A DNA stretch of 64,000 nucleotides from Dillenia suffruticosa (GCA_033439265.1 JAVTVX010000026.1:2097501-2161500); one strand, 5' to 3'. Shown: positions 13,271 to 27,925, counted from the first letter of the stretch. Notes: generated by a model not told the origin, from the letters alone. Numbers and translations: made by a program.

Positions 13271-13850
13271 TGACCAGTAAACTCACATATAAGAGTGGAA
13301 ATATTCCAAACTTAAAATGACTATCCAAAGCATCCCTATAATGCTCAATAGGTATAGTTGATGATCACCATACAAATCCTTGGTTCCTATAGTTCGTTCT
13401 CTCTCATTGCTCTCTTAATCTTGAAGTGAGATTGCGATTTAGAACCCCTTACCATATTGCTTTTGACAAACTTCACCACTCATGAATAAAATCTAACTCC
13501 ATAATTTCATCTCATTAAATGAACTGATGAAACTCCACCAACAGCCATTTATTATTTACAATGACAGAAACCGTATCGAGTGCGATTCACAGCAATAAAG
13601 CCTACTTCCCCATTTAATGCTTTGAGACAAAAATGTATCGATAGAAGGCGATGTGCTTTGTGATCAAAGTAGCACATTTCATATTTAATGCTTCACTATC
13701 GTGTCTTTTCCGATTCCCGAATGTGCTCCACTACCACAGCTCCTCCTATTCGCAAGTACTACTTTTGTGCTTATGTCGCTTCCTAATTCCTAACTTTTCA
13801 AAAATACTCCTAATGCCAATTCTTCAAACTAACATTAAGAGTGGGGCAAA

Positions 13851-14675
13851 TGATGGTACATGGTCTAACAACCTATTACCATAAAGCCCATAGACTACCA
13901 AACTCATTGAGGCTATAATCATAAAGTACATAAACCACTAAGGGGTCTCTCGGTGAATACCCAAAATGACTGAACACTCTCTTGGTTGAACACTCCCTCT
14001 TAATCAAACCTTTTTCAGTTTAGTACTCTTGCTTATATCTTTAGACCATTGCTCGGTTAGGCCACTCATTCATCTCTCAATTGAACTCTCTCAACTATTA
14101 TAAAATAGCCTCCCTGCAAATCACATTTCTATTAAGTAACACAAGATCATGATCACTTAAGATTTGAATCTCCCATAATATCGAGAGTAATCTTTCATGA
14201 TAAGGAATGTAATTCCTCCCAAAAAAGTAGGAAATTTCGGTGGCAACTTAAACTTTCCTTAATCAATAAAATGCTAAATCTCTTAAAGATCTTTGACTAT
14301 AGTCCCTATAATTTCAAAAGATCCTCAGTAATCTCTCCATAAAGAAACAAGAGTTTCTACACCCTCAAGCAAGTGACTTACCATGCATACATATGTTATA
14401 TATATTAAGCATAGGCGACCTATCAAGTATGTTCAATAACTCTATATACACACATCACATAGAACTACACAGGACCACTTAAGACTCTACTCAGTGTGTT
14501 ATCTTTCTTTCTCACTTCTTTTTCTGACTTAAGTGCCAAAACTTGATTTGCTGGACCACCTCTTGCGGATATTTGCAAGTCTCATCATCCATGAAGGCCC
14601 AAAAGACTCATTAGCTTTGGTTTCCTACTTGGATCAGCAGAGCAATTATCTGTGATACAAAACTTACCTCCAATA
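13851..14675 (+). repeat. 3' LTR of element B
   Basis: Starts TGATGGTACATGG right after the purine tract and ends CCTCCAATA. It is followed by the target duplication ATATT. Confidence 0.88.
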
Positions 14676-14680
14676 ATATT

Positions 14681-16060
14681 TGATCGGGATAACTCTGACT
14701 ATTCCAAATTCATTGAGAGACAAGAAACCCAATCAAATTCAAGATGCCAAATCGTGTTCTACTAGATCTCTAAGTTCTTTGCTTTTGTGAGTTCTTTTGT
14801 TTTAATCCGTAAGTTTGAACATCTAATTCATGCTTTACACACTATACTCTTTGGCACTGCTGTATCTTTCCTTGCTAATTTATGCTAAGGCCTTTCTCAA
14901 GCCCTTGCCCTTGAAAACTTAAGTGACCCCTTATGGTTCTTGCAATTATGATCCATAAATACTTTACTTTTTTATGTATGATAAAATCAAATCTAATATG
15001 CTTCCTTATTCCCTACCAACTTATGACTTCCAATTATATATGGTTCCTTCTCTCAATGGTGCCATATATATATATATATATTTTTTTTTTTATTACATGG
15101 GGCCACAAAAATTAAGTAAATATACGTGCCCACAAAGGTTCAAACATAATATCTCGAGAAAGACACTTGAGCAAGAGTTCTTTATCACTAGAGTGCCCCT
15201 GCAAGGATTCAATAGTGCCATATTCATTTCAAGACTCAGCGTCATTATTATGGACGCTTTATTCTATCTCCACTCATGAAACGGGAAGCGGACACAATCA
15301 TCATTGGATGCGAAGAGCTTAGCTAGGAGAAATGGAAGGAATATGTATCACATGTGCAAAATCTGAAAAAAAAAAAAAAAAAACCACACGAATATTCTAC
15401 TATGCTAGTATTCAAGAATTAATATATGAAATTTTAATGAATTTAAAAGAAATTCTATTGAGAAGCAATTTGTACAGAACTTGAAACACATCCATTTATG
15501 CAGGCCCTTGGATATAACTCTTCAACAGGACCTCTTAGAAATGGTACCCTTTATTGCTCAAATGACTTGGCCTACTAGGGGTTACTACAGATCTCGACTA
15601 GATGAATAACCATGGCAATCTCACTCTTAGATAATAGCAAGTTGGACCAGCACTTTGGCAAAAACATCAACAAAAGAAGCCCATATTGTGACAGTTCTAC
15701 GTTACATTCCACAATGCTATGCTTGACAATTTGGTTTGACTCAAGGCATTCCAATTGCTTACTCTCTCAACCATACTGAGGTTGCTCAAGTAAAGTAATC
15801 AAAATTTTAAAAACTTTGTAGCTTGGGATTTTGAAGTTTCACCTCCTATGTGGACGCTATGGTGGGTTTTACAGATTCATCGGCAAGGACATCTTGCAAC
15901 CTCTTTACAAATTGACCACATTCCCACTTAACCAACCAAGCATGTCATCTATTGCCATTGTGACTAGGTTGCAGTCCTCTACCATACCTTTTGTTTTATT
16001 GCCATCTACAAGTTTAAGGAGATGCAACCCTACTCAAGTTTCCTCATCTAAACCAAAATC
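14681..16060. other. Unassigned AT-rich stretch between elements B and C
   Basis: This continues the sequence into which B inserted. It holds short microsatellite-like runs (TA repeats near 15064-15080, poly-A near 15367-15383) and no open frame longer than about 100 codons. I recognise no domain on either strand. Element C is inserted at 16060 with target duplication AAATC; the next piece of this sequence is 25309-25422. Confidence 0.4.
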
Positions 16061-18247
16061 TATTACGCCTTGACCCTCAAGTCGAATATATGACAACCAC
16101 TGCATTATCCCAAAATATGTGTGAACCTTACTCCGTGCCTTGAGGTAACGATAGGCATTCCAATATCCCAAACAATTTTAAAATAAATCTGAATCATCCA
16201 TAGAGCAACCCGACCATTTAAACAATTCCAAAATAGTTAAAATAAATTCACAAGCTCGACATAAGTCCCTGCACACAGGACAATCCAATATCAATTAGAA
16301 TCAAAATCCATCAAACAATCCAAATGTCTCAATAAAACCAATAAGTCTTGTAAAAGAAATTTTTATATCAAATAAACAGAGTTCCAAATTGAATAAGGAT
16401 TTTTCAATACTTGTCCAAAATAAACAAGTAAGTTTTCAACAAATTCAAACTTTTAAGAGTTTACAAAATTCACTTCATGGGTCTAAACTACATAATTCTC
16501 AAAAATGTTTTCAACGCTAGTACTTATGGAAAATCCACAAAAATAATTTTTTCAGACCGTTACTAAATGATGTTTAAATCTCCAAACTATGCTTCTTCCT
16601 TTAAAAATAGAAAGATAGGACTGAGTATAAAATATTCCATGAATGGAGTGTAATGGCATGTTGAACATGAATGAGGGTGAGAGTGGTTGTACCAAATGAG
16701 TCTGTCAAATTTGTTCAAATGCAATACTAAAAATCATTCGTATAAAATAAATTTAGAACAAATTTCCCATCATTCATATACCCCTGTAAACAACTAGTTT
16801 AATTTTCCTTTCCAAATTTCTTGGGGTTTGCCAAAACAACATTTATGCCAATGGCTATTGATAAAATCTGTCAAGCGGTTTTCCATAAGTTTTCTTTTTC
16901 TTTTCATAAAACATTTCCCATCCTTGACGTTGGCCTGGATTTTCGTAGAGTGCTACTATGTTATCACAGGAACAACTTGGGGAGACCCTCCATCCCGCGT
17001 ATACTAAGCCCAAATTCTTTTCAATCAGCCTTAACCACACCACTTGAATGGCCCTAGTTCATGGAAGACTTAAACTATAGTCATTTATTCTTTTCCATGC
17101 ACCATGTTGCAAAATCCACTTCATAATTCAATGTTATAAGCATTTACAAGGGAAAGAAACTTCACAAATCACAATTATAATTCAATTGTAACATGATTCA
17201 AACCGTTCAAAAATCAATGATAGAGTCATGCATTTATCAAATTATTTAAGTCGGGCACATCACGATCACAAATATTTTAAAAATCCATTTCAAAATTCAT
17301 TTCAAAATTTGTTTCACAAATCATAATTGAAATCATTTTTATCATTCATACCCAATATAACTGTCCACTTACCTTTTGGGAGAATAATCACTCTCAATCC
17401 ACAACCAATTCGATATCTAGTCTCACTTTAGATGCCAAATGCCATGACCTATAACATTCAACACCAATTCCACTTATAATCACTTATAGGGTCAGGGTTA
17501 ATCAATTTTTTCCCAACATAATATGAACCCTAATTTCATAAATCCATTAATCTATATTTTAAGTTCATCAAATACATGACAAGTGCGTCAAATACATTTT
17601 CCCTAATTCTCATCATATTACAAATCCTTGGTCTAAATCTCCAAATTCATTTCATCAAATTTCAACATAATCTTCAAATTCATAAAAGATAAAGGTAAAC
17701 CCAAGTTACGAGTGAGGAGATTACCTTAATGTTGTCACCGATTTTGCCTCCAAAACATGAGCCACCACCAGACCCAAGGTCACCAATTGAAGAGAAAATG
17801 CAATCTTGGACAGGGATAATAGGTTTTCCTTACAACCACAATTAAGGGATTTTGAGTGTATATTTAGGATGCTTAGGGGACAAAAATGATGATGTTGGTG
17901 GTGGATTAGGGTGGGTGCCTTGAAGGGTGAGATCTATCAATATTGCCTGTGGATCTTGAAGAAGAAAGGTTTAATTTGAGTTAAGAAAGGGGGAGGAAGA
18001 CAGTGAAAAGAAAGGGAGAGAGATAAAGAGTAAGTTCGCAAGCGGTTATTGTGTTATTTGGCGATGGAGGGTGGGTTGGATCGGATGAAAGGCATGGTGT
18101 CATCTCACGAACAAGGAGAGACAGAGAGAGAGAGAAGGAGAGGGAGGGAGAGAGTGAGGGCGAGAGGGGAGAGGGGAGAGTGAGTGAGTAAGTGAGGGGG
18201 TTTAGGTTTGACTTTTCTCCCCTTTTATGGTTTTTGGTATTTATAAT
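16061..18247 (-). repeat. 3' LTR of element C (left copy)
   Basis: Aligns along its length with 23357-25303, including the shared GAGAGAGA-rich end and the final GGGTTTAGGTTTGACTTTTC block. The inner end is placed by this alignment and is accurate to a few bases only. Confidence 0.85.
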
Positions 18248-21200
18248 ACTTAACCTCCTAAAAAGGAATTTTGTACTTGAAATTTAAAAAAAATATATAT
18301 ATCTATAAAAAAGGTGGGGGTGTTGTTTTCAAGTTGACTCTTTAGTCTTCAATTTTTTTCTTCTACTTGGTTACTTCTCCATAATACTTTGACCATGAGA
18401 ATTTGTTTACTCCTTAATTACTTGAATTGTTGATCAAGAATTTTCACCAGTTGTACTTTAAAACTTAAGTGTTGATCCAGCTCTACCGGAGGGGCCTCTA
18501 ATATACGGAAAATATAGTGAATTCTATGCAACTTTGGCTGTAACTCAATCTGATAGGTCACCTTTCCAATCCTTTCAAGGATTTTAAAAGAACTAATATA
18601 ACGAGAGTTCAACTTTTCCCATTTCCGAAATCGGATTATGCCATTCCAAGTAGATATCTTCCAGAAGACCATATCTTCTATTTTGAATTCTAAAGACCTT
18701 CTCCTCTTGTTGGCATAGCTCCTTTATTGATCCTGAGCTGCCCTCATTCTTTCCTAGATCATCCTTATTTTTTCATTGTTGACCTCAATTAACTCTATGC
18801 TTTCTATTTTCCTCTCATCGATCTCATCCCAATACAATGGAGTCGGACACTTTCTTCCATAGAGAGTTTCGATACTAGATTGATAACTATTTTTGTATGC
18901 AAACTTGATTAATGAGTGGTGTTGATCCCAACTACCCTATAAAGCCATGACACATGCCTTAGGCATGTATTCCAAGATTTGAATAGTGTGCTCAAACTGT
19001 CCATCTATTTGTAGATGAAATGTGAGATTAAACTTCAATTTAGTCCCCGAAGCAGCTTTCAACTTAGGCTAAAATCAGGAAGTAAACCGAGGATCACGAT
19101 CCGATACAATAGACATCGAAACCCCATGGAGTCGGACAATTTCATTTATGTAGAGTTTCACCAACCCTTCCAAAGGATAGGAATTTTGGATAGGCAATAA
19201 ATGAGTTGACTTGATAAGTAGGTTTACAATCACCCAAATGGTGTCATGCCGACTCAGAGTATAGGGCAAACCCACCACGAAGTCCATGGTGATGTGTTTC
19301 CACTTCTACTGAGGAATTGATAATGGTTGGAGAGTACCAGTGGGTTTCTAATACTCAACTTTCACTTGTTGGCACACAAGGCATTTGGACACAAATTTGG
19401 TAATCTCTCTTTTCATACCCAACTACCAATATATCTCTCTGATGGTTTGGTACGCTTTGGTACTTCTCGGATGCATTGCATATGCCAAAGAGTGAACCTC
19501 CTCATGTATTGCCCTTCAAAGCCCACTATTTTTGGGAACACAAATCTGTTTCCTAGACATAACCATCTTATCCTCTCGGAGACGGAATTCTCCATCTCAC
19601 CCTTATGAACCTTCTCGGTTATGCCTTTTAACTCCTCATCGATAGCTTGAAGCTCCTGAATATGGTCCACCAAAGTCAGTCTCACCTCAAACTTGGCCAG
19701 CAGTACCCCATGATCGTCCTTGGCTAACTTAACTCCCAATGTTTGGTGTTCCACCAAATAAGAAAGGTAGGAGCTCCCATGTGATGCCAAATTAAAAGAG
19801 GAGGACTTTCTACTCAAGGCATCTACAACTACATTTGCCTTCCCAAGGTGTAGTCAATCACCAGATCATAGTCTATAATCAGTTCTAAGCACTTCCATGC
19901 CTTAAATTGAGCTCCGTTTGTGTAAGCAAATTGTTTAAGCTCTTGTGGTCGATGAAGATCTTGCATGTGACTCCATATAAGTAATACTGCCAAATCTTTA
20001 AGACAAAAATAATGGCAGCTAGCTCTAGTTCATGGGTGTGGTAATCTAACTCATGCTTCTTCAATTATCGAAAGACATAAGCAATTACTCTATTACCTTA
20101 CATTAAAAGATATTCCAACCCTTGTTTGCTGGTATCATTATAAACCACATAGCCACCACCGTTAGTAGGAAGAGCAAGTATTGGAGTAGACGTGAGTCTC
20201 TTTTTGAGCTCATGGAAACTCTCCTTATACTTATCATTTTACTCAAATTTGACTCCCTTCTAAGTCAAGTTAGATAATGGAGTTGTAATTTTGGAAATCC
20301 CTCTACAAATCTCCGGTAGTATCTTGCCAATTCGAGAAAATTCAGCACCTCAGTGATGTTTCTTGATTGTTCCCATTTTAGAATTACCTCTACTTTCTTG
20401 GGGTCTACATATATCCTTTCTACGGATATTACATGCCCCGAGAAATCAATCTCCCTCAACTAGAATTCATACTTGGAGAACTTGGCATAGAGTTATTTTT
20501 CTCGGATGGTATGCAACACGATTCGGCGTGTTCCTCATCATTCTTTGAATATACTAAGATATCGTCTATGAAAACTATGACAAATTTATCGAGATAGGAA
20601 TGGAACACCCTATTTATCAGATCCATGAAGGCTACAAGGGGTGTTTGTCAATCTGAAAAGTATCACCAAAAACTCAAAGTATCCATACCGCGTCCTAAAG
20701 GCAGTTTTGTGAACATCATCGCTCTTTATCCTCAATTGGTGATAGTCCAATCTTAAATCAATCTTCGAAAAGACACAAGCTCCATAGAGTTGATCAAACA
20801 TGTCATTAACTCTTAGCAAAGGATATTTATTTTTTATAGTTACCTTACTGAGTTGCTGGTAGTCTATACAAAATTGGAGGGTCCCATCCTTCTTCTTTAC
20901 AAATAAAACCGGAGCACCACAAAGTAAGATACTTGGTCAGATAAACCCCTTGTCCAACAACTCCTGAAGCCGGGCCTTCAATTCTTTCAACTTTATGGGT
21001 GCCATCCTATATGGAAGTATGGAAATGGGTGAAGTTTCGAGAGCCAAGTCAATAGCAAAGTCAAACTCTCGGACTGAGGCAACCCGAATAATTCTTTCAA
21101 AAAGACATCCGAGAACTTACTCACCACTAGAACATTCATCAATTCTAGACTCCCCATCATGGTATCGATGATGTGAGCTAAGTAAGCTTCACAACCCTAT

Positions 21201-23356
21201 ACACCAATCTCTGTGTTTCCATTGCTAAGATTACACAGCTTGGTAAGATCCCTCGTTTACTGGTGAACAAAATAATTGGACACCTCAGCCCTTTGGAACT
21301 TTACTACCTTGTTAAAATAGTCCATGGAAACCCGATAGAGGTGTAGCCAATCTATACCTAATATTGCATCAAAATCAATCATCCCTAAGGGAATGAAATC
21401 CGCTTCAAGAGTTTCACCCTCTACAACTACTTCTCATGCCTTCTACATGGTATCCTTGATCAATGGTTCCCCCAAAAGGAGTGATAACCAGCAACTGCTT
21501 TTCAAGTGGGGTCAAAGGTCTATCTGAGTGTTTAGCAAACTCTGTACTCACAAAAGAATTGTTGGACCCTATGTCAATCAATACACAGGTATCAATACAA
21601 AAAATTTTCATCACACCTATGAATAGAAACCATTAGACACGACATAAATTAATCCACATGATGCATGCCCTACATTCACATATAAATTCATACCCACTTT
21701 ATTTTACTACATAATATTAAGATCATTCCTTTTTCATAAATCATTAAAGTTTTAGTTAAAGGAATACTTGTGACCACATCTAGGTTGTTCTGGACATTCT
21801 CTTTGGTCATGGCATAAATCCTTGTTTAAGACCTTTTTTGTGGATGTTGGGTTGGAGCAGCTACCATGTCGCTCTTAGTCCCCGTCCGTAGTGTGGAATT
21901 GAACGAGGGAGCGGGGGTGTTGGCTTGGCAACCCATGAATCCAGTAGGGCGATCTTGGCTTGGTTGGCTTCCCTGTCTTATAGATATGACCCTCATTCCC
22001 ACATTGATAACACCACTTGGGTGCATGACAAACCTCAAGATAGTACTTCCCGTAGTTCTTGTACTACTCTTTCTTATTCCTCCCTGATTTATTCCTAGAG
22101 GCGGTACTAGATGTGGGGGCCCCAAACTTGAATGGTCGTTGGCTTTGTGGAGTGCCAACAGACTCAGTGATCGAGAATCCACTATAGGAGCCCGTATTCC
22201 TACTTTGCTTTGAACTCTGGCCCAATGCAAGTTCAGACATTCTCTTCTTTCTTTGTCCTTCTCTAGTTCTTCTCCTTTACCATTTTCTCAGCCCTCAAGG
22301 CAAATTGCAGGACATCTTTATAGGTGTAGGCCAAGGTCACAGACATCTTCTCCTAAATATACAAATTTAGACCCTCTGCTGATTTGAAATGCAAGTACTC
22401 CAAGAAAATCACCAACTCCAAGACGAATGAGGACAACCTCCTTAACTCCATCTTATATTCCATGACCGACTTGTTTCCATGGCAGTAGTAGAGGAACTCC
22501 TTCATCTTCAAATCTTAATAGAATCGAGTATAATATTTTTTGTCAAATACCCTAAGGAATTCATTCCAAGAAATGGGTATCCCAGATCTCTCATTTAGGT
22601 TGTCCCATCATACTTGGGCGTTTTCATCCAACAACTTTAGGGCCACCAATAGTTTTAATTTATCATTGAGTTGCATGTCACCATAGTCTCCAAACTCAAT
22701 TTATCCAATTCTTTGCCGCCATCACATCACTAGTCCCGAAAAAGGTGACACATCCAAGTTGTCGGGCTTCTTTGTCAACTTAGACAATGCAATGGTGGGG
22801 CAATTTGTAGGTATAGCCACTGAAGTGGAGGAGCAATCAATGCCATTGGAGGGGTCGGTAGGATCGAGCTCGGTAGAGGAGGTATTAGTGCTTGAGGTGG
22901 GGTTTGGAGATGAGCACCATAGACATTCCACAACTTGATCCATTGATGAAAGGCATCGAGTAGGGATGGAGGAATCCTAGATAGAGGAGCCGGGTGAGTA
23001 GCAGCCAGAGAAGGAGACGAAACACTTGAGGACAATCCATTCTCATACTCAGAATGAGGAATTTCATTTATATTTCTTACCATTCGTCTAGGAGGCATGG
23101 TTCTATAAAAGAGAAATACTATTCTGACTTTGCTAAGTTAGGAATCGGACTAATTACTTAACTCTCTAAAAAAATAATCTCTAATCCCTTGGACCAATAG
23201 GAGGTTTTTGAAAATTTTTTGAAAATCTTTTAAACTTTGAATTTTTAAAAAGAAAAATACTTTAAAATCTTTGGAAAACTCTTAGAGACATTTGGAAGTA
23301 TTTCAAACATTTTAAAAATTCAAAATCGTGAACCTAGACTCTAATACCAATAAAAT

Positions 23357-25303
23357 TATCACGTTCCAACCCTCAAGTCGAGCACGTGACAACCGATACG
23401 TTACTTCAAAACACGTGTGAACCCCACTTCGTGTCCTAATGTCCCTCAAGCCTTTCTAATATCCCAGATAATTTTAAAATAAATCCGAATCATCCATAGA
23501 CCAACCCGGCCATCTAAACAAATCCAAGCAGTTAAAATAAATTCACAAGCTTGACATAGGTCCCAACGCAAGGGACAATCCAACATCAACTTGAATCAAA
23601 ATCCAACAAATAATCCAAATGTCCTAATAAAACCAAGAAGTCTTGCAAAATAAATTTTTATGCCAAATAAAGAGTGTTCCAAATTGAGTAAATAAGGATT
23701 TTTCAATACTTATCCAAAATAAACAAATAAGTGTTCAATAAATCTAAACTTTTAAAAGTTTACAAAATTCACTCAACGTGTCTAGACTACATATTACAAA
23801 AAAATGTTCTCAAAGCTAGTACCTATTGAAGATCCACAAATGTAATTTTTCAAACCGACACTAGAAGTTGTCTAAGTCTCCAAGTAAGGTTTCTTCTACT
23901 AAAAAAAGAAAAGAGTGGAGTGAGTATAAAATACTTAGTAAATGGAGTGCAATGACATGTTGAACATGAATGAAGAGTGACGATGATTGTGCCAAATGAG
24001 TTTGTCAAATTTGTACAAATGCAATACTAAAAGTCATTTGTGTAAAATAAATTTAGAGTAAATTTTCCATTACTCATATGTCCCCCTAAACAACCTATTT
24101 TGTTTTCTATTTAAATTTTTTTGGTGTTTTCCAAAGCCACATTTCTATCAATGGCCGTTGATAGAATCTGCTAAAAAATTTTCTACAAATTTTCTTTTTC
24201 TTTTTTATAAAACATTCCCCATCCTTGGCGTTGGTTCGGAATTCCGTGGGTGTCATCATGTTATAAGCATTTACAAGGGAATGAAATTTTACAAATCACA
24301 ATCATAATTCAATTGTAACAAGATACATACAGTTCAAAAATTAATGATAAAGTCATGAATTTATCAAATTAATTAAATTGGGCATACCGCGATCACAAAT
24401 ATTTTACAAATCTATTTCAAAATTTATTTCAAAATTGTTTCACAAATCATAATTGAAATCATTTATCATTCATACACCAAATAACTATTCATTCACCTTT
24501 TGGGAGGGTAATAACTCTCAATCCACAATTAATTCGTTATCTAGTCTTACTTTAGGTTCCAAATACTATGACCTATGACATTCAACACCAATTTCACTTG
24601 TAATTACTTATAGGGCTAGGGTTAATCGATTTTTTCCCAACATAATATGAACTTAAATTTTATAAATCATTAATCTATGTTCTAAGTTCGTCAAATACAT
24701 GTCAAGTGCATCAACTCCAATTCTCATCATATTACAGACCCTAGATCACCATAATCTTCAAATTCATGAAAGAGGAAGGTAAACACAAGTTCAAAATGAG
24801 GAGATCACCTTAATTTTGACACCAATTTCTCCTCCAAGCCAAACCACCACCAAACCCTAGATCACCAATTGAAGAGCAAATGCAATCTTGGCCAAGGATA
24901 ATGGGTTTTCCTTACAGCAATGATTAAAGGATTTTGAGGGTATATTAAGGATGCTTAAGGGCCGAAAATGATGATTGTGGTAGTAGATTAGAGTAGGTCA
25001 GATCCATCAATATTTGTCCACGGATCTTGAAGAAGAAATGTTTAATTTGGGGTGAGAAAGGGAGAGGCAGAGAGTGAAGAGAGAGAGAGAGAGAGAGAGA
25101 GAAAGTAAGTTCACTGGTAGTTATGGTGTTATTTGGCAATGGACAGTGGGTTGGATTGGATGAAGGCATGGTATAGTATCACGAATAAGAAGGGAGAGAG
25201 AGAGAGAGCGAGAGAGAGTGAGTGAGGGCGGGAGAGTCAGTGAGTAAGTGAAGGGGTTTGGGTTTGACTTTTCTCCCTCTTTTTGTGGTTTTCTGTGTTT
25301 ACA
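23357..25303 (-). repeat. 5' LTR of element C (right copy)
   Basis: Starts TATCACGTTCC next to the primer-binding site and ends GTGTTTACA, then AAATC. A GA microsatellite is present near 25079-25101. Confidence 0.88.
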
Positions 25304-25422
25304 AAATCTGTGTTAATATTGATACGATTGAGATTGAACCCTGTACATGGTACCAGACTCATTTCCTTTGTTTTGGTTTGTAATCTTAATTTTCTCAAGG
25401 GCACGAATCAATGAATCAAAAA

Positions 25423-26103
25423 TGTTGGAGGTGGGTCTTACTTCTCAAATGATGGCTCTGTTGACTTAAATAGGATAACTAGCCGTCTAATGATCTTGAT
25501 TGATGAGCATTGCAAAAGACCGCCAGATCACTCTCTGATAAGGCAGACTCTAATAAGCAAGTCAGAGAGTAGTTTTTGAAATGAAATAGATTGAAAAAGA
25601 GTTTTGGTTATACCTTTGTATGCTATGTGAAAGTTCAGAGAATGTATCTAGTTGATTGGCTTAATGATGTATATATATAGTCTCCGTGTGTGAGTTTCGT
25701 ATCCATTCAGGGCATTAAAATTCTTGTTTCCATAACATAGCATCCCAAGATCATAGGGTCCCTCAGGAAAAGATTTCTATAAGATTCAGAATCCTTCTTG
25801 ATAAGAAAGTTCTAGTGATCAAGGAATTTCTTTTCTTATCGATTGGGATTCAAAGTCTCCTTGCCAATTATGAAATGTTGTTTCCGTGACTTCAGGAAAT
25901 TTGAATATTGCTCCAAGCTGATCAAATACCGAGCATCAAGGAGGTCTTAAGATTGATCAGCCTCCTACAGAGTACAATCTAGTCGATGAGGATTGAGAGA
26001 GTGGGTCATGTTCCCCTAATTGAGAGGTTCATTTCATTCAGGTGAACTATCAATGATGGGCTTAAGTTTTATGATAATGGGCCTTTGGGCCCATGTATCA
26101 TCA
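25423..26103 (-). repeat. 3' LTR of element D
   Basis: Starts TGTTGGAGG and ends CATGTATCATCA. It is followed on the plus strand by a pyrimidine tract (TTTCCTCCTACTCC), the complement of the polypurine tract. The length is about 222 bp shorter than the partner LTR because of the duplication there. Confidence 0.85.
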
Positions 26104-27004
26104 TTTCCTCCTACTCCTTGTGTCGTTTTGGAGAAAACGGCATAAGGAGTAAGTTTAAAGATGACTACTTGAAAGGTCGCAGAGAAATTAATGGAGATAA
26201 CTATTAAATAAATAATTCCTAAATAAATGCTATGTGGAAGTTGGAGAGTTTGAATTATTCATTCATTACGCACGTCTTTCATTGGGGCATTTCAGTTGCC
26301 TATACTCATAGGGATTACGCCTTCATGATAACAAATAGAAGAGGAGATTTCAGTACCGTCTTGAAGTAATTTCGAGTAATCTAAAAGTGACTTTATGAGT
26401 TCCTTCTACTGAGAGTCGGTGCTTCCCAAAGACAGCTTGAATATGCATTTTGAACCACAAAACTCGGTGATTTAGAAGACTTTTGTCAATACGAGGCTCC
26501 GTCAAGAATGGAACTGCCAATACAAGGTTCCATCATGACATTCAAAATCCTACTATTATGGTGGAATCTGTCAGAGTTCTTTGAGGATATTGGCTTTAGG
26601 TATAAAGAGATCTTAGCTCGGATTAGAGAGTTTATTCAGATAGGAAGCTCTCTTCTCAAGGTCAGAATCATCATCCAACCCCAATGAGCAACAAGTGACT
26701 GAGGATTCTTCTTTAGCATTTTTCAGGTCGGACGATGAGAGGAGTTGAGAGATCGAAGCAGATCAAATGACGGAGAAGGCGTGAATCTTGATCCATTATT
26801 TCTATCTCTTTTTGGCCCTCCCCCATCCTTTCAAAATCCTTTCTAGCTTCTCATGTAAAGATTTTGTAATTTTTCTTTCGATTGCATGATGTCTCTTTTG
26901 CCTTGTGTGGAACTTCGTACTTCTCATTTCACTTGTACTTCCTTAGTGGATTATGTGTGCTTAAATGTTGATTAACTCATTTTAAGAGTTTAATCAAAAG
27001 TATA

Positions 27005-27240
27005 GGCCATGCCTACCCATCGGGAAGACATATCACTTGTTGATGATATGCTATGTTTAATAGAATATTCAATCACGAGAGTTCAAATGGTAGGATGGGC
27101 TATGTCTACCCATTGGGGAGATATATCCCTTATTGACGATGCGCTAGGCTTGATAAAACATTTTGTTATGAGCATTCAAATGATAAGATGGGCTATGTCT
27201 ACCTTCGGGGAGATACATCCATTTTTTATGACATGCTTTG
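27005..27240 (-). repeat. Tandem repeats in the 3' region of element D
   Basis: Three units of about 91-94 bp start at 27005, 27099 and 27190. Each begins with GGCCATGCCTACCCATC or a close variant such as GGCTATGTCTACCCATT. They lie between the integrase end and the 3' LTR. Confidence 0.75.
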
Positions 27241-27925
27241 AAAAACATAGATATAGAGACATATCAGTCGGTAGATAGGATAATATAAAAGGGTAGAGGA
27301 CTGTAGAGATCTTACCTGATCGTTTGACTAGGTATAGAGCATAGCGTGTTCTTATGAGAGAGTGACAATATCATTGATAGTAGATGTACAGGCTTAGCAT
27401 TCCAAGTCTTGGGCACGATCGAGCTATCTAGGTGATTGACATGGTATGTTCTTGGATGAACTTCCAAACATACCTAGTAAGGGTCTTCCCAATTATGTGC
27501 TAGCTTCCTCTTGGTTGAGGTTAACCGGTGGCCTCTGCCATCCTTAACATCAGATCACCTACTTTGAACGTTCTAGCCTTGACCCATCTTTTGTAGTATC
27601 GCTCCATCTGCTGTCGATAGGTGGTCATTCAAGCAAATGCAGTTTCTTGCAATTCAAGGAATAAATCTAACTATTCGCATAATGCAAGTTCATTCCACTC
27701 GTGCTCGTATTGATCTACTTGAAGTAAATGGTTGCCGATCTCTACTAATATCATTGCTTTATGGCCATAAGTTAGACTAAATGGTATTTCTACTATTGTC
27801 CTTTGGGGTATCTTTCAGTACGCCCAAAGAATACTATAGATCTCATCTACCCGGTGACATTTAATTTCATCCAATGCAACCTTTAGTCCTTATTTGATTT
27901 TCGGTTCGTTATCTCGGTGAGGCTA

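Larger units (their letters stand above)
8441..14675 (+). mobile_element. Element B: Ty3/Tat-type retrotransposon with both LTRs, broken
   Basis: Paired LTRs (8441-9246 and 13851-14675) begin TGATGGTACATGG and end CACCTCCAACA/TACCTCCAATA. They are flanked by an exact 5-bp target duplication ATATT (8436-8440 and 14676-14680). A primer-binding site TTGGCTTTGTCTGTG starts at 9249 and a purine tract (AAGAGTGGGGCAAA) precedes the 3' LTR. Plus-strand parts in order: protease-like region about 9.3-9.9 kb (NAILGHPSLDGLE), reverse transcriptase about 10.1-10.6 kb, RNase H about 10.7-11.1 kb, integrase about 11.2-12.3 kb (DYFTKWVE). There is no gag. Tandem repeats and an antisense coding-like segment follow pol. 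LTRs differ by roughly 15-18% in a sampled stretch, so it is old, with many breaks. Confidence 0.88.
16061..25303 (-). mobile_element. Element C: Del/Tekay chromovirus (Ty3), both LTRs, broken, minus strand
   Basis: Long paired LTRs (16061 to about 18247, and 23357-25303) begin TATTACG/TATCACG. An exact 5-bp target duplication AAATC flanks them (16056-16060 and 25304-25308). The minus strand carries an initiator-Met-type primer-binding site (TTGGTATTAGAGTC, 23350-23337). Parts on the minus strand, right to left: gag from 23098 (start MPPRRMVRNINE), protease near 21.6-21.4 kb, reverse transcriptase about 20.9-20.3 kb, RNase H about 20.2-19.8 kb, integrase about 19.8-18.4 kb with its C-terminal RYISSFKILERIGKVTY segment, and a chromodomain-like tail near 18.43-18.34 kb. 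LTRs differ by roughly 10-15% in sampled stretches. Many breaks; old. Confidence 0.9.
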
